From assembly GCF_024972755.1 (NCBI RefSeq), contig NZ_CP087724.1, positions 744,001-808,000 on the forward strand: DNA of 64,000 nucleotides, given 5' to 3'. The DNA comes from Halanaeroarchaeum sp. HSR-CO. GTDB lineage: Archaea; Halobacteriota; Halobacteria; Halobacteriales; Halobacteriaceae. Below, in pieces: positions 26,226-35,526 of this stretch; position 1 is the stretch's first letter; every line of letters starts with the position of its first letter. The position numbers were made by a program, and so were the translations under genes. Under the pieces are notes generated by a model. The model searched no databases, was not told the origin of the DNA, and saw only the letters and a program-made list of their open reading frames with translations.

Positions 26226-27029
26226 ATGACGCCAGCAAAGGACCGCCGGCACGTTCAATCGGTCGTGCACAGCGTGAAAATTCTCGAAGAATTACAACAA
26301 CCAGGGGGCGTTACACTTTCGGAGATCGCGGAAGCGGTCGGTCTTGCACCCGGCACGACCCATACGCATCTCGAAACGTTACGGGCGCACAATTTTGTGG
26401 TCAAACGGGACGGTGAGTTCTTTCTCAGTCCCCAACTCATCACGTTAGGGGAACGCGCTCGGAGCCAGGAGCCAATCTATGAAGCGGGAAAGAAAGCCAT
26501 CCAGGACCTCGCCAGCGAAACCGGCGAGGCCGCCCACCTTATTCGCGAAATCGATGGGCGAGTGCTTCCCGTCTACGAGGTTTTCGGGGAGCGTGCCATC
26601 GGGGTCGATTACCACGTGGAGAAACGCGAGAGACTCGTCAGACACCTTCACTGCACAGCTTCGGGGAAGGCATTACTCTCCAAGCTCCCCCCAGAATACG
26701 TCGAAGAAGTACTCGAGACCCAGGGATTGGTCACGAAAACCCCAAATACCATTGACGATCGTGAAGCGTTGTTCGAGGAACTCGAGAGAGTCGAAGAGCG
26801 CGGATTTGCCATCGCTGATGAAGAGCAGATGCTCGGGATTCGAGCAGTGGGTGCACCGATCATGCGCATAGACGGTTCCGTCGCTGGGGCTATCAGTGTC
26901 TCCGGTCCGAAGTCACGATTACACGGTGCGTATCTCCGAGACGAACTCCCCGAATTAGTCCTTGAGGCTGTAAACGTTACCGAGATCAATCTCAACCGGG
27001 ATGATTCGTCCGTTGCGGACTCACTTTGA
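26226..27029 (+). CDS. IclR-family transcriptional regulator
   Basis: 267 residues. The N-terminal winged helix at about 12-70 reads QSVVHSVKILEELQQPGGVTLSEIAEAVGLAPGTTHTHLETL. The C-terminal effector domain (about 85-255) has the GAF-like IclR pattern, including HCTASGKALLSKLP, EERGFAIADEEQMLGIRAVGAPI and AGAISVSGP. These proteins bind small organic acids and control catabolic genes. As the only regulator beside the E1/E2, diol and liv genes, it is the best candidate for controlling the island. Transcribed in the same direction as the E2 operon, 480 bp downstream of it. Confidence 0.9.
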   Translation: MTPAKDRRHVQSVVHSVKILEELQQPGGVTLSEIAEAVGLAPGTTHTHLETLRAHNFVVKRDGEFFLSPQLITLGERARSQEPIYEAGKKAIQDLASETGEAAHLIREIDGRVLPVYEVFGERAIGVDYHVEKRERLVRHLHCTASGKALLSKLPPEYVEEVLETQGLVTKTPNTIDDREALFEELERVEERGFAIADEEQMLGIRAVGAPIMRIDGSVAGAISVSGPKSRLHGAYLRDELPELVLEAVNVTEINLNRDDSSVADSL

Positions 27030-28032
27030 GCAGGTCGTTTTCTCACTATTGACTCAGCTCCGCTACGTGTCCGAGGAAATACCTTTCCAATCTTAGCATG
27101 TAAAGGTTTCCGCCTTCGGGGACCGCACTTCATCCAGCGGTAGCGGCTGGGTGGTCCGTGCGCGATACGACGATCTGTGGTGTGGCGACGAGAGCCGCTC
27201 GACGCCGCAGCATACATCACAGTACCTGCAAATCATTCGACACATCATCGTATTCCGACGGCTGTCACAATCGAAGCTACGTCTGATTGGCTGCCGAAAT
27301 GGTTCAGGTAACCCTCCAGATGTATCACCGCGAGATTTTCCTGGACGGCAGCGAGATCGTCCTACCACGAGTTCGCCCGTTTGTTCAGATCCGGGAGTTG
27401 GGTCCGGACAGTCTCCATTCACCAGTGCTGAGTGTGCAGGGCTTCTCGCTTCGCTTCCAGCGGTCGTATGGATTTGCCAATCCCCGCAGTGTCTTTTCCC
27501 CGCACGAGAGTATCCCGATGGCTGTCTCCTCCGTTTTCGTTAGAGAATCGAGTGGAAGTCACGCAGTTGCCCCTTCGATATCACCCACATGCTGCATTTC
27601 GATACTGGGGGTGAGCGCTTCGAGTCTACCGTACGCCTTCGTTCAAGATTGGGGGTTTGAACGGTGTGATTCTTCTGGAACCCTTTCCATGCTTAAATTG
27701 TAAAATGTACTATCACCAGCACCGTCCGATCCCCCGGTACACGTGTCCCGCACCAGCACTCATTTTCGATGTACTCCCTGCGTGACCCATCGTGACGAGG
27801 CCGTCATTTGGGTCTGATACGGTGTACTCGTAGCTGGCCAGGGTCCCTCTCGACGATCCGCTAGTAGCTGTATGGCCCATTTCCCTGAACGGCCCAGGGT
27901 GGACTTGCCGACTGCCAAGTAGTAGCCGATGAATTATCTACACTCCTCATCCGTTTCGATATCGAATCGAAGTTCCCGAAATAGTATTGAATCTGGTAAA
28001 AATATAAAACTATCAGATAAAGTAATCAAAAG

Positions 28033-28350
28033 ATGTCTCTAGATTCATTCGAAGGCTACACAGTGGGCGGTTCCATTTCCCAGGGGGGGGGGGGTCCACC
28101 GAGATCGATCTGGGTTGAACTTCTCAAATTTGTGGCGGCTTTTGACTCGATAATGTTCAATCCACTCGAATATCGTGGATATATTAGGAAACTTCGATTT
28201 ATTAGCTACCTATGTGGGTCAATTGCTACAAATAGTGATCAAATGTCAGAACCGATCGTGCTGAAAGTGGCCTATAGCAACACCGGAGGTTGTTCAACAA
28301 GCTCAATATATTTACAAAAGTCGAAACAAAGGCAAAAATCCACGAATTAA
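28033..28350 (+). CDS. Doubtful 105-aa ORF crossing a poly-G tract
   Basis: Starts MSLDSFEGYTVGGSISQ, then four glycines and a proline pair encoded by the 12-G run at 28083-28094, then IWVELLKFVAAFDSIMF. An AT-rich promoter-like stretch (AATATAAAACTATC) lies about 30 nt upstream. Codon use is AT-rich, unlike neighbours. Any change in the G-run length would shift the frame. No family recognised. It may be nothing, or a small transferred or phase-variable gene. Confidence 0.2.
   Translation: MSLDSFEGYTVGGSISQGGGGPPRSIWVELLKFVAAFDSIMFNPLEYRGYIRKLRFISYLCGSIATNSDQMSEPIVLKVAYSNTGGCSTSSIYLQKSKQRQKSTN
28083..28094 (+). repeat. Homopolymer run of 12 G
   Basis: Twelve consecutive G in an otherwise AT-rich stretch, the second long G run of the window (see 6175-6185). 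Confidence 0.8.
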
Positions 28351-29053
28351 TGACCATAATCTAATTAATAGGGCTCGAACGTCTGTTCGCTTTCGCCTGG
28401 TATGCCGAGTGCGAACCGTTGGTCTCCCTCCCTCGATAGAACGCGGAGCGCGCAGGTCCACGACTATATATCAAATTACGAGTATACAAATAAATCAGAG
28501 AAAAATTTGACGCCAACTAGGTGAACCGTCACTCGGTTTTCCCGCCCGAAGTTGACATTTGCATGGCGATGGCAGTCCCTCGCATTCTCGTTGTCGGCAA
28601 TGTCTTGGATGGCTAGCCAATATCCGATTTTTGCGAGCTCCATTTTCATCCAGGGCCGGACGCTGTCCGTCCGAGGGCATTTCCCATCACGACATGGGGA
28701 TATCCGGGGATCGCGGGTTGAAACTCCGAATATCGGGCGAACTCTTCCAGATCGAGAACGTAAAATGACGATGTCGTCGGATCGAGACAGGGGCACCCTT
28801 GTCCCCCGAGGGGTACCAGCAAACGATGAGTGCAGTGGCTGAGGACGCTACTTCAGACCAGATGGGTGTGCTGGCTGAGAGAACAAACGACCATAGTCGC
28901 CCCAACGCGGAACGCCCAACGAATCGAGAGATCCGTCGCGATGCCAGAAAATCGATTTCCGAAGACGGACACACTCCGGGGATGCATTTGAACGCCGTTT
29001 ACCCAGGGCTCGACGGCTCTGTTAACTGGATAGTGGGCGCTCGAATTTGACAA

Positions 29054-31927
29054 TCAATCGGGGCGTTGCATGTGATCTCTGGCCCGCATTTGAAGCTGTG
29101 ATATGGAAACCGGGTCAACTGATACCCGTTCCCCATCCGCAGTGAAATACAGGCTCGCGTCGACTGACCGGTCCGGATATGTAGACGTGAGAACGTGATA
29201 GTAGACGCTCAACTGGATCCTGTATTCGTCGACGGCCCGGCGGGTCCGATCGGTCTTGTAATCGATGATTTCCACGCGATCCAAAGTTACGTGGACGAGG
29301 TCGACGATCCCCGAAATCGTCACTCGCTGGTCGTCAACCGTTAGGGGTACCGTCGCTCGCTCTTCGACGAACAGTTCCCCGTCCAACGAGTCGATGAGAT
29401 CCCGGACTCGTCGCTCGTGCTCGTTTTCAGCTTCGCCGGCTTCGTCGAGGGCGTATTGCTCGGCGAACTCGTGGACTCGGGAACCAAAATTGACCCCACC
29501 GTCTCCATTGGACGTCTCGCCATCACCCGATTCGTCGAACACCGAATCGTCCATCAGGTCGTGGGGCGTCAGCCCGACGGGGCCGTCCGGGGGCGAGACG
29601 GTGAAGGGAAGTTGCGCCTGGGTCGTCCGCTCCCTGGTGACGTTGGCGACGTCGGGATTCCCCGCCTCCAGCGCGACGGGGAGTGACTCGAGGAAGCTAT
29701 TCGGGTCCTCGCCACCGGCGAAGACGAGATGCTGTTTCGCCCGGGTGATGGCGACGTAGAGGAGTCTCCGCTCTTCGTCGTACTCGTCCGGCAAACAGTG
29801 GCGGAGCACGTCGTATCGCCAGTTGTCGTAGACGTGGGGATACTGGCCGACCTCCGCGTACTCTTTGCGCTGCCTGAGTCCCACGGATTCCTCGTACCGG
29901 ATGACCTTCGAGTCGCGGGTCGAGGGCGGGAATCGACCCTCGTTCATGTTGGCCATGACGACGATGGGATATTCGAGTCCTTTCGCCGCGTGGATCGTCT
30001 GGACGGTGACGGAGTCGTCGCCGGCACTGGTGTGGACCTCGTGGGTCGCCCCGGTGTCGATTGCTCGGGTGATGAAGCGGATCAGATCCCCGCGGGTCAA
30101 CGTCGTCGCCTGGTGGACGGACTCGATGGTGTCCAGGATCACGTCCGCGTAATCCCCGTGGTACCCATACCGATCGAAGACACGGCGGGCGACCGACGCC
30201 ACCGTGTCCATCTCCGCCACCGTCGATCGGAATGCCGCCATGTCGGTCGGGTAGTCCCCCGTCGAGAGGATGTGGTCGATTTCGTCGAGCGTGTACCCGG
30301 CCGCTTCGAGGACGACCGCCCAGCCCCGATCGGCGTCCGATTCGAGAATCCGGAGCCAGGCGAGCAGCACTTTCGCCGGGTCGGTGCGGAATAGCTCGAC
30401 ACCGCCATCGTAGGCAATCGGGACGTCGTACTGGTCGGCCACCTGGAGCAATTCTCTCCCGAAATCCCTGGTCCGGGTCAGTACAGCGATGTCTCCGTAT
30501 TCCGGGGCCCGTGGATTTCCATCGTCGTCGGCGACCGGATAGTCGTCGTTTCCGACGATGGTCTGGATCTTCGAGAGGACTGACTCGTGTTCGTCCTCGT
30601 GGTGAATCGCTTCGATGTGGGTCTCGTCGAAGGGGGCGGTACTCGAGAGGGCGTCCGCATCACCGAGCTCCACATCTTCGACGTCTTCGGTGTCGGTTGC
30701 GGGGACCGTGAGCGCGTATTTCGAGAAGTCGAGGATGGATTGGGTGGAGCGGTAATTCTCGGACAACCTGAGTGGGGTGACCTCGGGGGTCTCGAATCCC
30801 ACTCTCTTTGCGTCGTCGTTCAACGCAGCGCTGAACCGTTGCAATCGCTTCTCGAACTGTCTGATGTTGTCGACGTCCGCGTACTGAAAGCTGTAGATGC
30901 TCTGTTTCCAGTCGCCGACGACGGCGAGGTTCTCGGTGCCGGCGAGCAACAACCCGAGTTTGAACTGGATTTCGCTGGTGTCCTGGAACTCGTCGACCAT
31001 GACGTATTCGAACTCGAGTCGCTCTCGGAGGTCGTGGTCTTCCAGGAGCAACACGTACGCCAGCACCTGCAGGAATCCGAAATTCAGGTAATTTCGGCCG
31101 AGCGTGAATTCCAGATATTCGAGATAGACGTCGTGGACGAACGCTTTCAGCGTCTCTCGATCCCCGTCGAACACGCGCCTTGCGACTGCCGAATCGATCT
31201 GCTTCGTCCCGCGCCCTCCGCGTAGTTCTCCCGTGTCGGGGGCGTCCGGGAGGTACGTCTTGTTCGTCCCGAAGCGTCCCAGCTTTTCGCGGAGTTCCGA
31301 TTGCTTCCGGCCCCCGTTCCGGGGCTGGTTGGCGGCTTCGAACTGGCGCTCGAACGCCTCGAACGCGCCCTCCAGGTGGGCTTCGGAGTCACGATACCAC
31401 CCCTCCCGAGTGGGGATGACGCCCTTCGAAGCGAGTTGTTTGACGAGATCGAGGAGATCGAGGTGGTCGTCGATTGCACGAAACTGATCCGCGTACTCCG
31501 GGTGGTCGTCCTGGAATCGCCCGACGAACTCCCGGAACAGTTCGTTCTCGACGAGTTCGTCTTCGATGAGTCGGGTCGACCCGGTGATGCGGTCGTCGAT
31601 GCCGAGATGCACCGGGGCGGCGTACCCGTGTTCGTCGAGTACGTGGTGTGCGTGTGAGTGGAAGGTCCGGATCGGGGCGTCGGCGAGCTCCTGAAGTCCG
31701 TACCCGGAGTGCTCGACGATCCGCTCTCGCATTTCGGTGGCCGCACTGTTGGTGAACGTGGCGAGGAGGACGTCGTCCGGTTCGACATCCTCTTGGTCGA
31801 TGATAGTGGCGTACCGCCGCGTCACCGCGAGCGTCTTCCCCGTGCCTGCCCCTGCATCGACGAGGTAGGTCCCTTCGGTCTCGTCGATGAGCCGCCGTTG
31901 CTGCTCGTTCGGTTCGAGGTCGCTCAT
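29054..31927 (-). CDS. UvrD/AddA-like superfamily 1 helicase with C-terminal nuclease
   Basis: 957 residues. N-terminal Walker A is DAGAGTGKT (Lys31) after the Q-motif NEQQRRLI. Further SF1A motifs in order: ATFTNSAATEMRER (Ia), MVDEFQDTSEIQ (II), VVGDWKQSIYSF (III), RLSENYRSTQSIL (IV), VQTIHAAKGLEYPIVV (V) and RRLLYVAITRAKQHLVF (VI). The last 130 residues hold a PD-(D/E)xK nuclease core: GIVDLVHVT then EIIDYKTD. This is the AddA architecture, a helicase-nuclease that processes DNA double-strand ends. It overlaps its upstream partner by 4 bp. Bacterial AddAB/RecBCD-like systems are uncommon in archaea, where HerA-NurA usually does this job. Confidence 0.9.
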   Translation of the reverse strand: MSDLEPNEQQRRLIDETEGTYLVDAGAGTGKTLAVTRRYATIIDQEDVEPDDVLLATFTNSAATEMRERIVEHSGYGLQELADAPIRTFHSHAHHVLDEHGYAAPVHLGIDDRITGSTRLIEDELVENELFREFVGRFQDDHPEYADQFRAIDDHLDLLDLVKQLASKGVIPTREGWYRDSEAHLEGAFEAFERQFEAANQPRNGGRKQSELREKLGRFGTNKTYLPDAPDTGELRGGRGTKQIDSAVARRVFDGDRETLKAFVHDVYLEYLEFTLGRNYLNFGFLQVLAYVLLLEDHDLRERLEFEYVMVDEFQDTSEIQFKLGLLLAGTENLAVVGDWKQSIYSFQYADVDNIRQFEKRLQRFSAALNDDAKRVGFETPEVTPLRLSENYRSTQSILDFSKYALTVPATDTEDVEDVELGDADALSSTAPFDETHIEAIHHEDEHESVLSKIQTIVGNDDYPVADDDGNPRAPEYGDIAVLTRTRDFGRELLQVADQYDVPIAYDGGVELFRTDPAKVLLAWLRILESDADRGWAVVLEAAGYTLDEIDHILSTGDYPTDMAAFRSTVAEMDTVASVARRVFDRYGYHGDYADVILDTIESVHQATTLTRGDLIRFITRAIDTGATHEVHTSAGDDSVTVQTIHAAKGLEYPIVVMANMNEGRFPPSTRDSKVIRYEESVGLRQRKEYAEVGQYPHVYDNWRYDVLRHCLPDEYDEERRLLYVAITRAKQHLVFAGGEDPNSFLESLPVALEAGNPDVANVTRERTTQAQLPFTVSPPDGPVGLTPHDLMDDSVFDESGDGETSNGDGGVNFGSRVHEFAEQYALDEAGEAENEHERRVRDLIDSLDGELFVEERATVPLTVDDQRVTISGIVDLVHVTLDRVEIIDYKTDRTRRAVDEYRIQLSVYYHVLTSTYPDRSVDASLYFTADGERVSVDPVSISQLQMRARDHMQRPD

Positions 31928-34506
31928 CGTTCACCCTCCAGTAGCAGGTCCCGATAATCGATCCGCCGGTAGTTGGGCTCTCCGCCCGGCCCCTCGATCG
32001 GGAATCGCCCTTCCCCGGATCGATACGCGTTGATCTCCTCGATTCTGTCCTGAACGAACTCCTCGACTGCATCCAGATCCTCTTCGAAAAACGCCCGCCT
32101 CCTGATCCCGTTCAGCGCTCGGATGGCCTGGTCTGCCCCCTTCTCCGTGTCGACCTCGTCATTCGTCGCCACATCGACCGCAGCGGTGAACGTCTCGGCG
32201 AAATCCGAGGACCGCAGCTCGTCTTTCTCCGTCGTATCAGGGAATTGGCGGTCGGACAGTATCTCGCGATACTGCTCGAACCCCAGGTCCGAGAACGTCT
32301 CGACGCAATCGTTGTAGCCATCGAGCAGGGCGTCGTACGCCGCTCGAGACCCGACGAATTCGTCGAAGGTCTGGGGGTAGTAGGTGACGGTCGTCATCGC
32401 GTCGTCCAGGGTTGTCTCTCCTGTGACGGCGTCGTCCAGGGTCTCGAGGAAGTGGAAGAAGGTGAACTGGATGCGCTCGTCCGGTTGCTGTGTTCGGAAG
32501 TACGCGAGATACAGCGCGGCCTGGAAGTTTGGGGTATCGGCCGGCGGATCCGTTGCTGCCCGCTTGACGACCTGGTAGGCCGACTTCTTCGACCCGCTCT
32601 TGTAATCGACGTTATGCGTGGGCGAGCGGACCAGGTCGATCTTCCCGTTCACGCCGATATCGAGCGCCTCGAACCAGCGCTCGGTCAGTGGCGAGTCGAT
32701 CGGCTTGTCGAAGTACTCCGCGAAGAAGTTCGACCCCCACCCGGAACTCGGGGTGAGGAAATCGTGATCCTCGGGGCCGTATTCGTCGAGGTATTCGACG
32801 ATCGTTTCGAGACCAATCTGGTACTTGCTCCGCCGCAGCGGCTCCTCTGTGTCGCTGAAAAAGGGCTGGACGGTGTCGACCATCACGTCGACGATTTCGT
32901 CGAGCTCGTCCGTTCCGACGCACTCGGGATGGTTCGCGTAGAACTCGGCGAAGTCGTGGAACAGATTCCCCTCCTGGAAATGGTCCTCGTCGGGGGTTTC
33001 GAGTAAGCGACTGAAGCAGTAGTCGCGGGGGCTGTTGACGTAGCTGTTCAGACTCGACTGGCTGATCGTCTCGATGGTCGTCGTGTCGGCGTCGACCGGC
33101 GACCGGTTGAACCCCGCTCCCTCCGTCCTCTCGATCCGCGAGTGAGCCAGCGAATCGAGGTCGCTGAAGCGCTCGAACTCCTCTTCGAGGAGTTCGCCGA
33201 GGTACAGCGGTGGCGTTACCGGCTGGCCGCCCGCGGTATCCTGCACGAGATAGTACTGCTCGCTGCCGCTCTGCACGAGGAGCTGGAACTGTCGGATGTA
33301 CCGCTCGTACTGGGCCTCGGCGTCGACCCAGGGTCGATTCGGTGCCGAATGCGTCCAGCCGTCGTCCATGCCGAGGAAGAACACGACGGGCCGATCGACG
33401 TATCCGGCCGACGTCGCGTCGGCGAGCAGAACTCCCTCGTTCTCCCGATCGATCGGAACGTCGTAGGTCTGGAGATAGTACGCCAGATCCTGGACGCGCT
33501 GCTCGGTGGGTTCCTCGTCCAGGAGACCGAGCTCGTCGAGTTCGGCTCGCAGTGCATCGAGCTCCTTGCCGGCCTGTCGTTCGAAGGAAGCGAGTGCCTC
33601 CTCGAAGCTTTCCGATGCCGCTCCGCCGGTGAAGGTGGTACACCAGTCCAGTTCCGGATGGTCGACTTCGCTGATCCGCTTTTGGTCGTGTTCGACCGGG
33701 ACGTCGATCCCCAGTTGGGTGCAGATCGGGGTGACGTCGCCGACCGTGGTGTCGGAGCCCCGGTGAGCTACGCGGAGCAGCCGGAGGAAGGTCCGGTGGT
33801 ATGGGTCGTCGGCGAACCCTGGGCCGCCGTAGAAGGGGATGTCGGCCGCTTCGAGGGCCGATTCCACGAGCGAGGAGTAGCGACTCGATCGGTCGAGGAC
33901 CACCCCCACGTCGTCGGCGTTCTCCGGGGTCACGGTGTCCAGGAGGGCGTCGACGATGTCGCTGGAGCCGTCGAAGACGTGGAATGGTGGCAGTGAGAAT
34001 GCCTCCTCGGTAAAGAGGGCGACGCGGTCGGCGTCCGGCGGGAGGATGGACCGCTCGAGTTGGGTTAGCTGGTCGTAGCCCACGACGGCGACCGACTGGT
34101 CTGCTGGGGTCTCGTACTCCTGCAGTTGCCCGGAGGTGGTCTGGAGGTCGCGGAGGACGTCGATGACCGCTTCGGTCGTCTCGTCGACGAAGGCCGGGTA
34201 CGCTTCGATCGCGGTGGCGCTCCCCTGGTGTTCCCAGCACTGGAGGACGTTCCCCACCGCGTAGGCGATGGCTTTCCAGGGGTGGTCCGTTCGGTCGACG
34301 AGTTCGAGGAACGCGGTGCGATCCTCGCTTGCTTCGCGTCGGCCCGTCGCGAGGCGGCGAGGTGTGGTGGCGAAGGTGCCGAAGTGTGGTGCGTCGAGGC
34401 GGCGGTTGAGGGCGTCTGCGAGTGGATTGTTGGGGACGATGACGAGGTCGTGGTCGGCGACGTCGTCGTAGATGGATTGGAGGGGGCGCAGGCGTTGGAT
34501 GGGCAC
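31924..34506 (-). CDS. AddB-like inactive helicase/PD-(D/E)xK nuclease
   Basis: 860 residues. The N-terminal part resembles AddB-type inactivated helicases: LVIVPNNPLADALNRRL sits where Walker A would be, without a GKT motif, and VVFFLGMDDGWTHSAPNRPW resembles the late helicase region. After SQSSLNSYVNSPRDYCFSRLL begins a nuclease domain with EGNLFHDFAEFY and a PD-(D/E)xK core GKIDLVRS...NVDYKSGSKK. No four-cysteine iron-sulfur staple is evident at the expected place, but the pair CFS upstream and scattered Cys do not exclude one. It is the first gene of the pair; ATGA overlap with the helicase shows joint translation. They likely form one heterodimer. Confidence 0.8.
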   Translation of the reverse strand: MPIQRLRPLQSIYDDVADHDLVIVPNNPLADALNRRLDAPHFGTFATTPRRLATGRREASEDRTAFLELVDRTDHPWKAIAYAVGNVLQCWEHQGSATAIEAYPAFVDETTEAVIDVLRDLQTTSGQLQEYETPADQSVAVVGYDQLTQLERSILPPDADRVALFTEEAFSLPPFHVFDGSSDIVDALLDTVTPENADDVGVVLDRSSRYSSLVESALEAADIPFYGGPGFADDPYHRTFLRLLRVAHRGSDTTVGDVTPICTQLGIDVPVEHDQKRISEVDHPELDWCTTFTGGAASESFEEALASFERQAGKELDALRAELDELGLLDEEPTEQRVQDLAYYLQTYDVPIDRENEGVLLADATSAGYVDRPVVFFLGMDDGWTHSAPNRPWVDAEAQYERYIRQFQLLVQSGSEQYYLVQDTAGGQPVTPPLYLGELLEEEFERFSDLDSLAHSRIERTEGAGFNRSPVDADTTTIETISQSSLNSYVNSPRDYCFSRLLETPDEDHFQEGNLFHDFAEFYANHPECVGTDELDEIVDVMVDTVQPFFSDTEEPLRRSKYQIGLETIVEYLDEYGPEDHDFLTPSSGWGSNFFAEYFDKPIDSPLTERWFEALDIGVNGKIDLVRSPTHNVDYKSGSKKSAYQVVKRAATDPPADTPNFQAALYLAYFRTQQPDERIQFTFFHFLETLDDAVTGETTLDDAMTTVTYYPQTFDEFVGSRAAYDALLDGYNDCVETFSDLGFEQYREILSDRQFPDTTEKDELRSSDFAETFTAAVDVATNDEVDTEKGADQAIRALNGIRRRAFFEEDLDAVEEFVQDRIEEINAYRSGEGRFPIEGPGGEPNYRRIDYRDLLLEGER

Positions 34507-34593
34507 GTGGTGGACTGGGTGGGTGGGTTGGTTAAAGATGTGGGGCGGGTATTTGTGGTGTTCTGAAGAGCGGGAGGGGTTGGTACTATTCGA

Positions 34594-34720
34594 TCACTTC
34601 CGAAAGCCCCCGCCCGCTCGCCTCCCGCGGCTCGTTGCGCGCTTCGCTCCCTCCGGTCGCTCCAGTGCTTACGTCGCCGGGGTTCGGCGACCGGTCGGCC
34701 CCTTTCGAATTCCCAACCCG
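34594..34720 (+). repeat. Dispersed repeat, copy 1 (about 125 bp)
   Basis: Begins CACTTCCGAAAGCCCCC, contains GCGCTTCGCTCC and GTGCTTACGTC, and ends with CGACCGGTCGGCCCCTTTCG and ATTCCCA. An inverted copy occupies 37041-37160, with a further end fragment at 37224-37241. It sits in the gap between addB and the next gene, and GACCGGTC is a perfect 8-bp palindrome inside it. Confidence 0.75.
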
Positions 34721-34800
34721 TGTTCTATTTTCAATGTCGTTCCAGGCAAAGAGTTTCATCCCTTGCACCAGTCGTGGGCGTAGGACCGGTGTGACCGGAT

Positions 34801-35526
34801 ATGTATCAATACGAAGCCGTGAAGCAGGTGATGAAGGATAACGGTGGATACGCGACGCTAAAGCATCTGTACGAGCACGCGCCACACGTCGAAGGGAGCG
34901 AATGGGGGACGAAGACACCGAACGCCAGCATTCGTCGGATTGTCCAGCGACGTGACCCGTTCTTCAAGATTCGCCCCGGACTGTGGGGCCTGGAGGAATT
35001 CCGCGAGGAGTTGCCCGAGCACCTCAATACCGAATCGGTCTCTCCCGAGAAGGAACAGCAGTACGATCACACCTATTACCAGGGATTGCTAGCCGAGGTC
35101 GGGAATATGCGGGTTGCGGAGACCTGGATCCCGTCACAGGACAAGAACCAGGCGTTTCTTGATCAGACCCTGGCTGACGTCCGCTCGCTAGATAGCATTC
35201 CAGAGTTCGGGTACGAGGGGATGGTTCGTCGAGCCCGGACGGTCGACGTGGTCTGTTTCAACCACCGTCGGATGCCGGACAGCCTGCTGGAGGTCGAATT
35301 CTCCACGGACTTCCAGAACTCGCTTCACAAGTTTCTCGACCTGCAGGACTACTACGCGAACTTCGTCATCGTCGCCGACGAGACGCGGAAGGACCAGTTC
35401 GAAAAGCGACTGGGCCAGAGTGGATTCGAGGTCATTCGAGACCGTGTCGATTTCCTGAATTTCGATGAGGTGGTCAGGCTCCACATGGCGACGGACAATG
35501 CAGAAGGGATCGTCCCGCGGTTATAA
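34801..35526 (+). CDS. Winged-helix plus nuclease-like domain protein, unassigned
   Basis: 241 residues starting MYQYEAVKQVMKDNGG. The first 65 residues look like a HARE-HTH or related winged helix: AVKQVMKDNGGYATLKHLYE, then NASIRRIVQRRDPFFKIRPGLWGL. The C-terminal half has VDVVCFN, DSLLEVEFS and NFVIVADETRK, a strand pattern compatible with a PD-(D/E)xK-like fold (Asp ... Glu-x-Glu). HTH-nuclease fusions of this sort appear among restriction-like proteins and regulators. It is flanked by the AddAB-like pair and a palindrome array but has no methyltransferase partner here. Function not known; the gene itself is well supported by codon use and uninterrupted length. Confidence 0.6.
   Translation: MYQYEAVKQVMKDNGGYATLKHLYEHAPHVEGSEWGTKTPNASIRRIVQRRDPFFKIRPGLWGLEEFREELPEHLNTESVSPEKEQQYDHTYYQGLLAEVGNMRVAETWIPSQDKNQAFLDQTLADVRSLDSIPEFGYEGMVRRARTVDVVCFNHRRMPDSLLEVEFSTDFQNSLHKFLDLQDYYANFVIVADETRKDQFEKRLGQSGFEVIRDRVDFLNFDEVVRLHMATDNAEGIVPRL

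Larger units (their letters stand above)
27030..29053. other. Two-kilobase gene-poor region
   Basis: No ORF here has a recognised domain. On the minus strand around 27255-27415 two short adjacent frames (METVRTQLPDLNKRANSW, then DDLAAVQENLAVIHLEGY) read like decayed protein, but I cannot name the parent. About 27955-28480 is AT-rich and contains a 12-G run. At 28279-28303 an 11-bp palindrome TTGTTCAACAA is flanked by GGAGG and GCTC, reminiscent of insertion-sequence ends, though no transposase was found. ORFs at 28033-28350, 28476-28796 (minus) and 28826-29050 are unsupported. Confidence 0.45.

Noticed and set aside
27151-27703. ORFs of 130-138 codons on the plus strand
   Set aside because: Mutually overlapping, no domains, unbiased codons.
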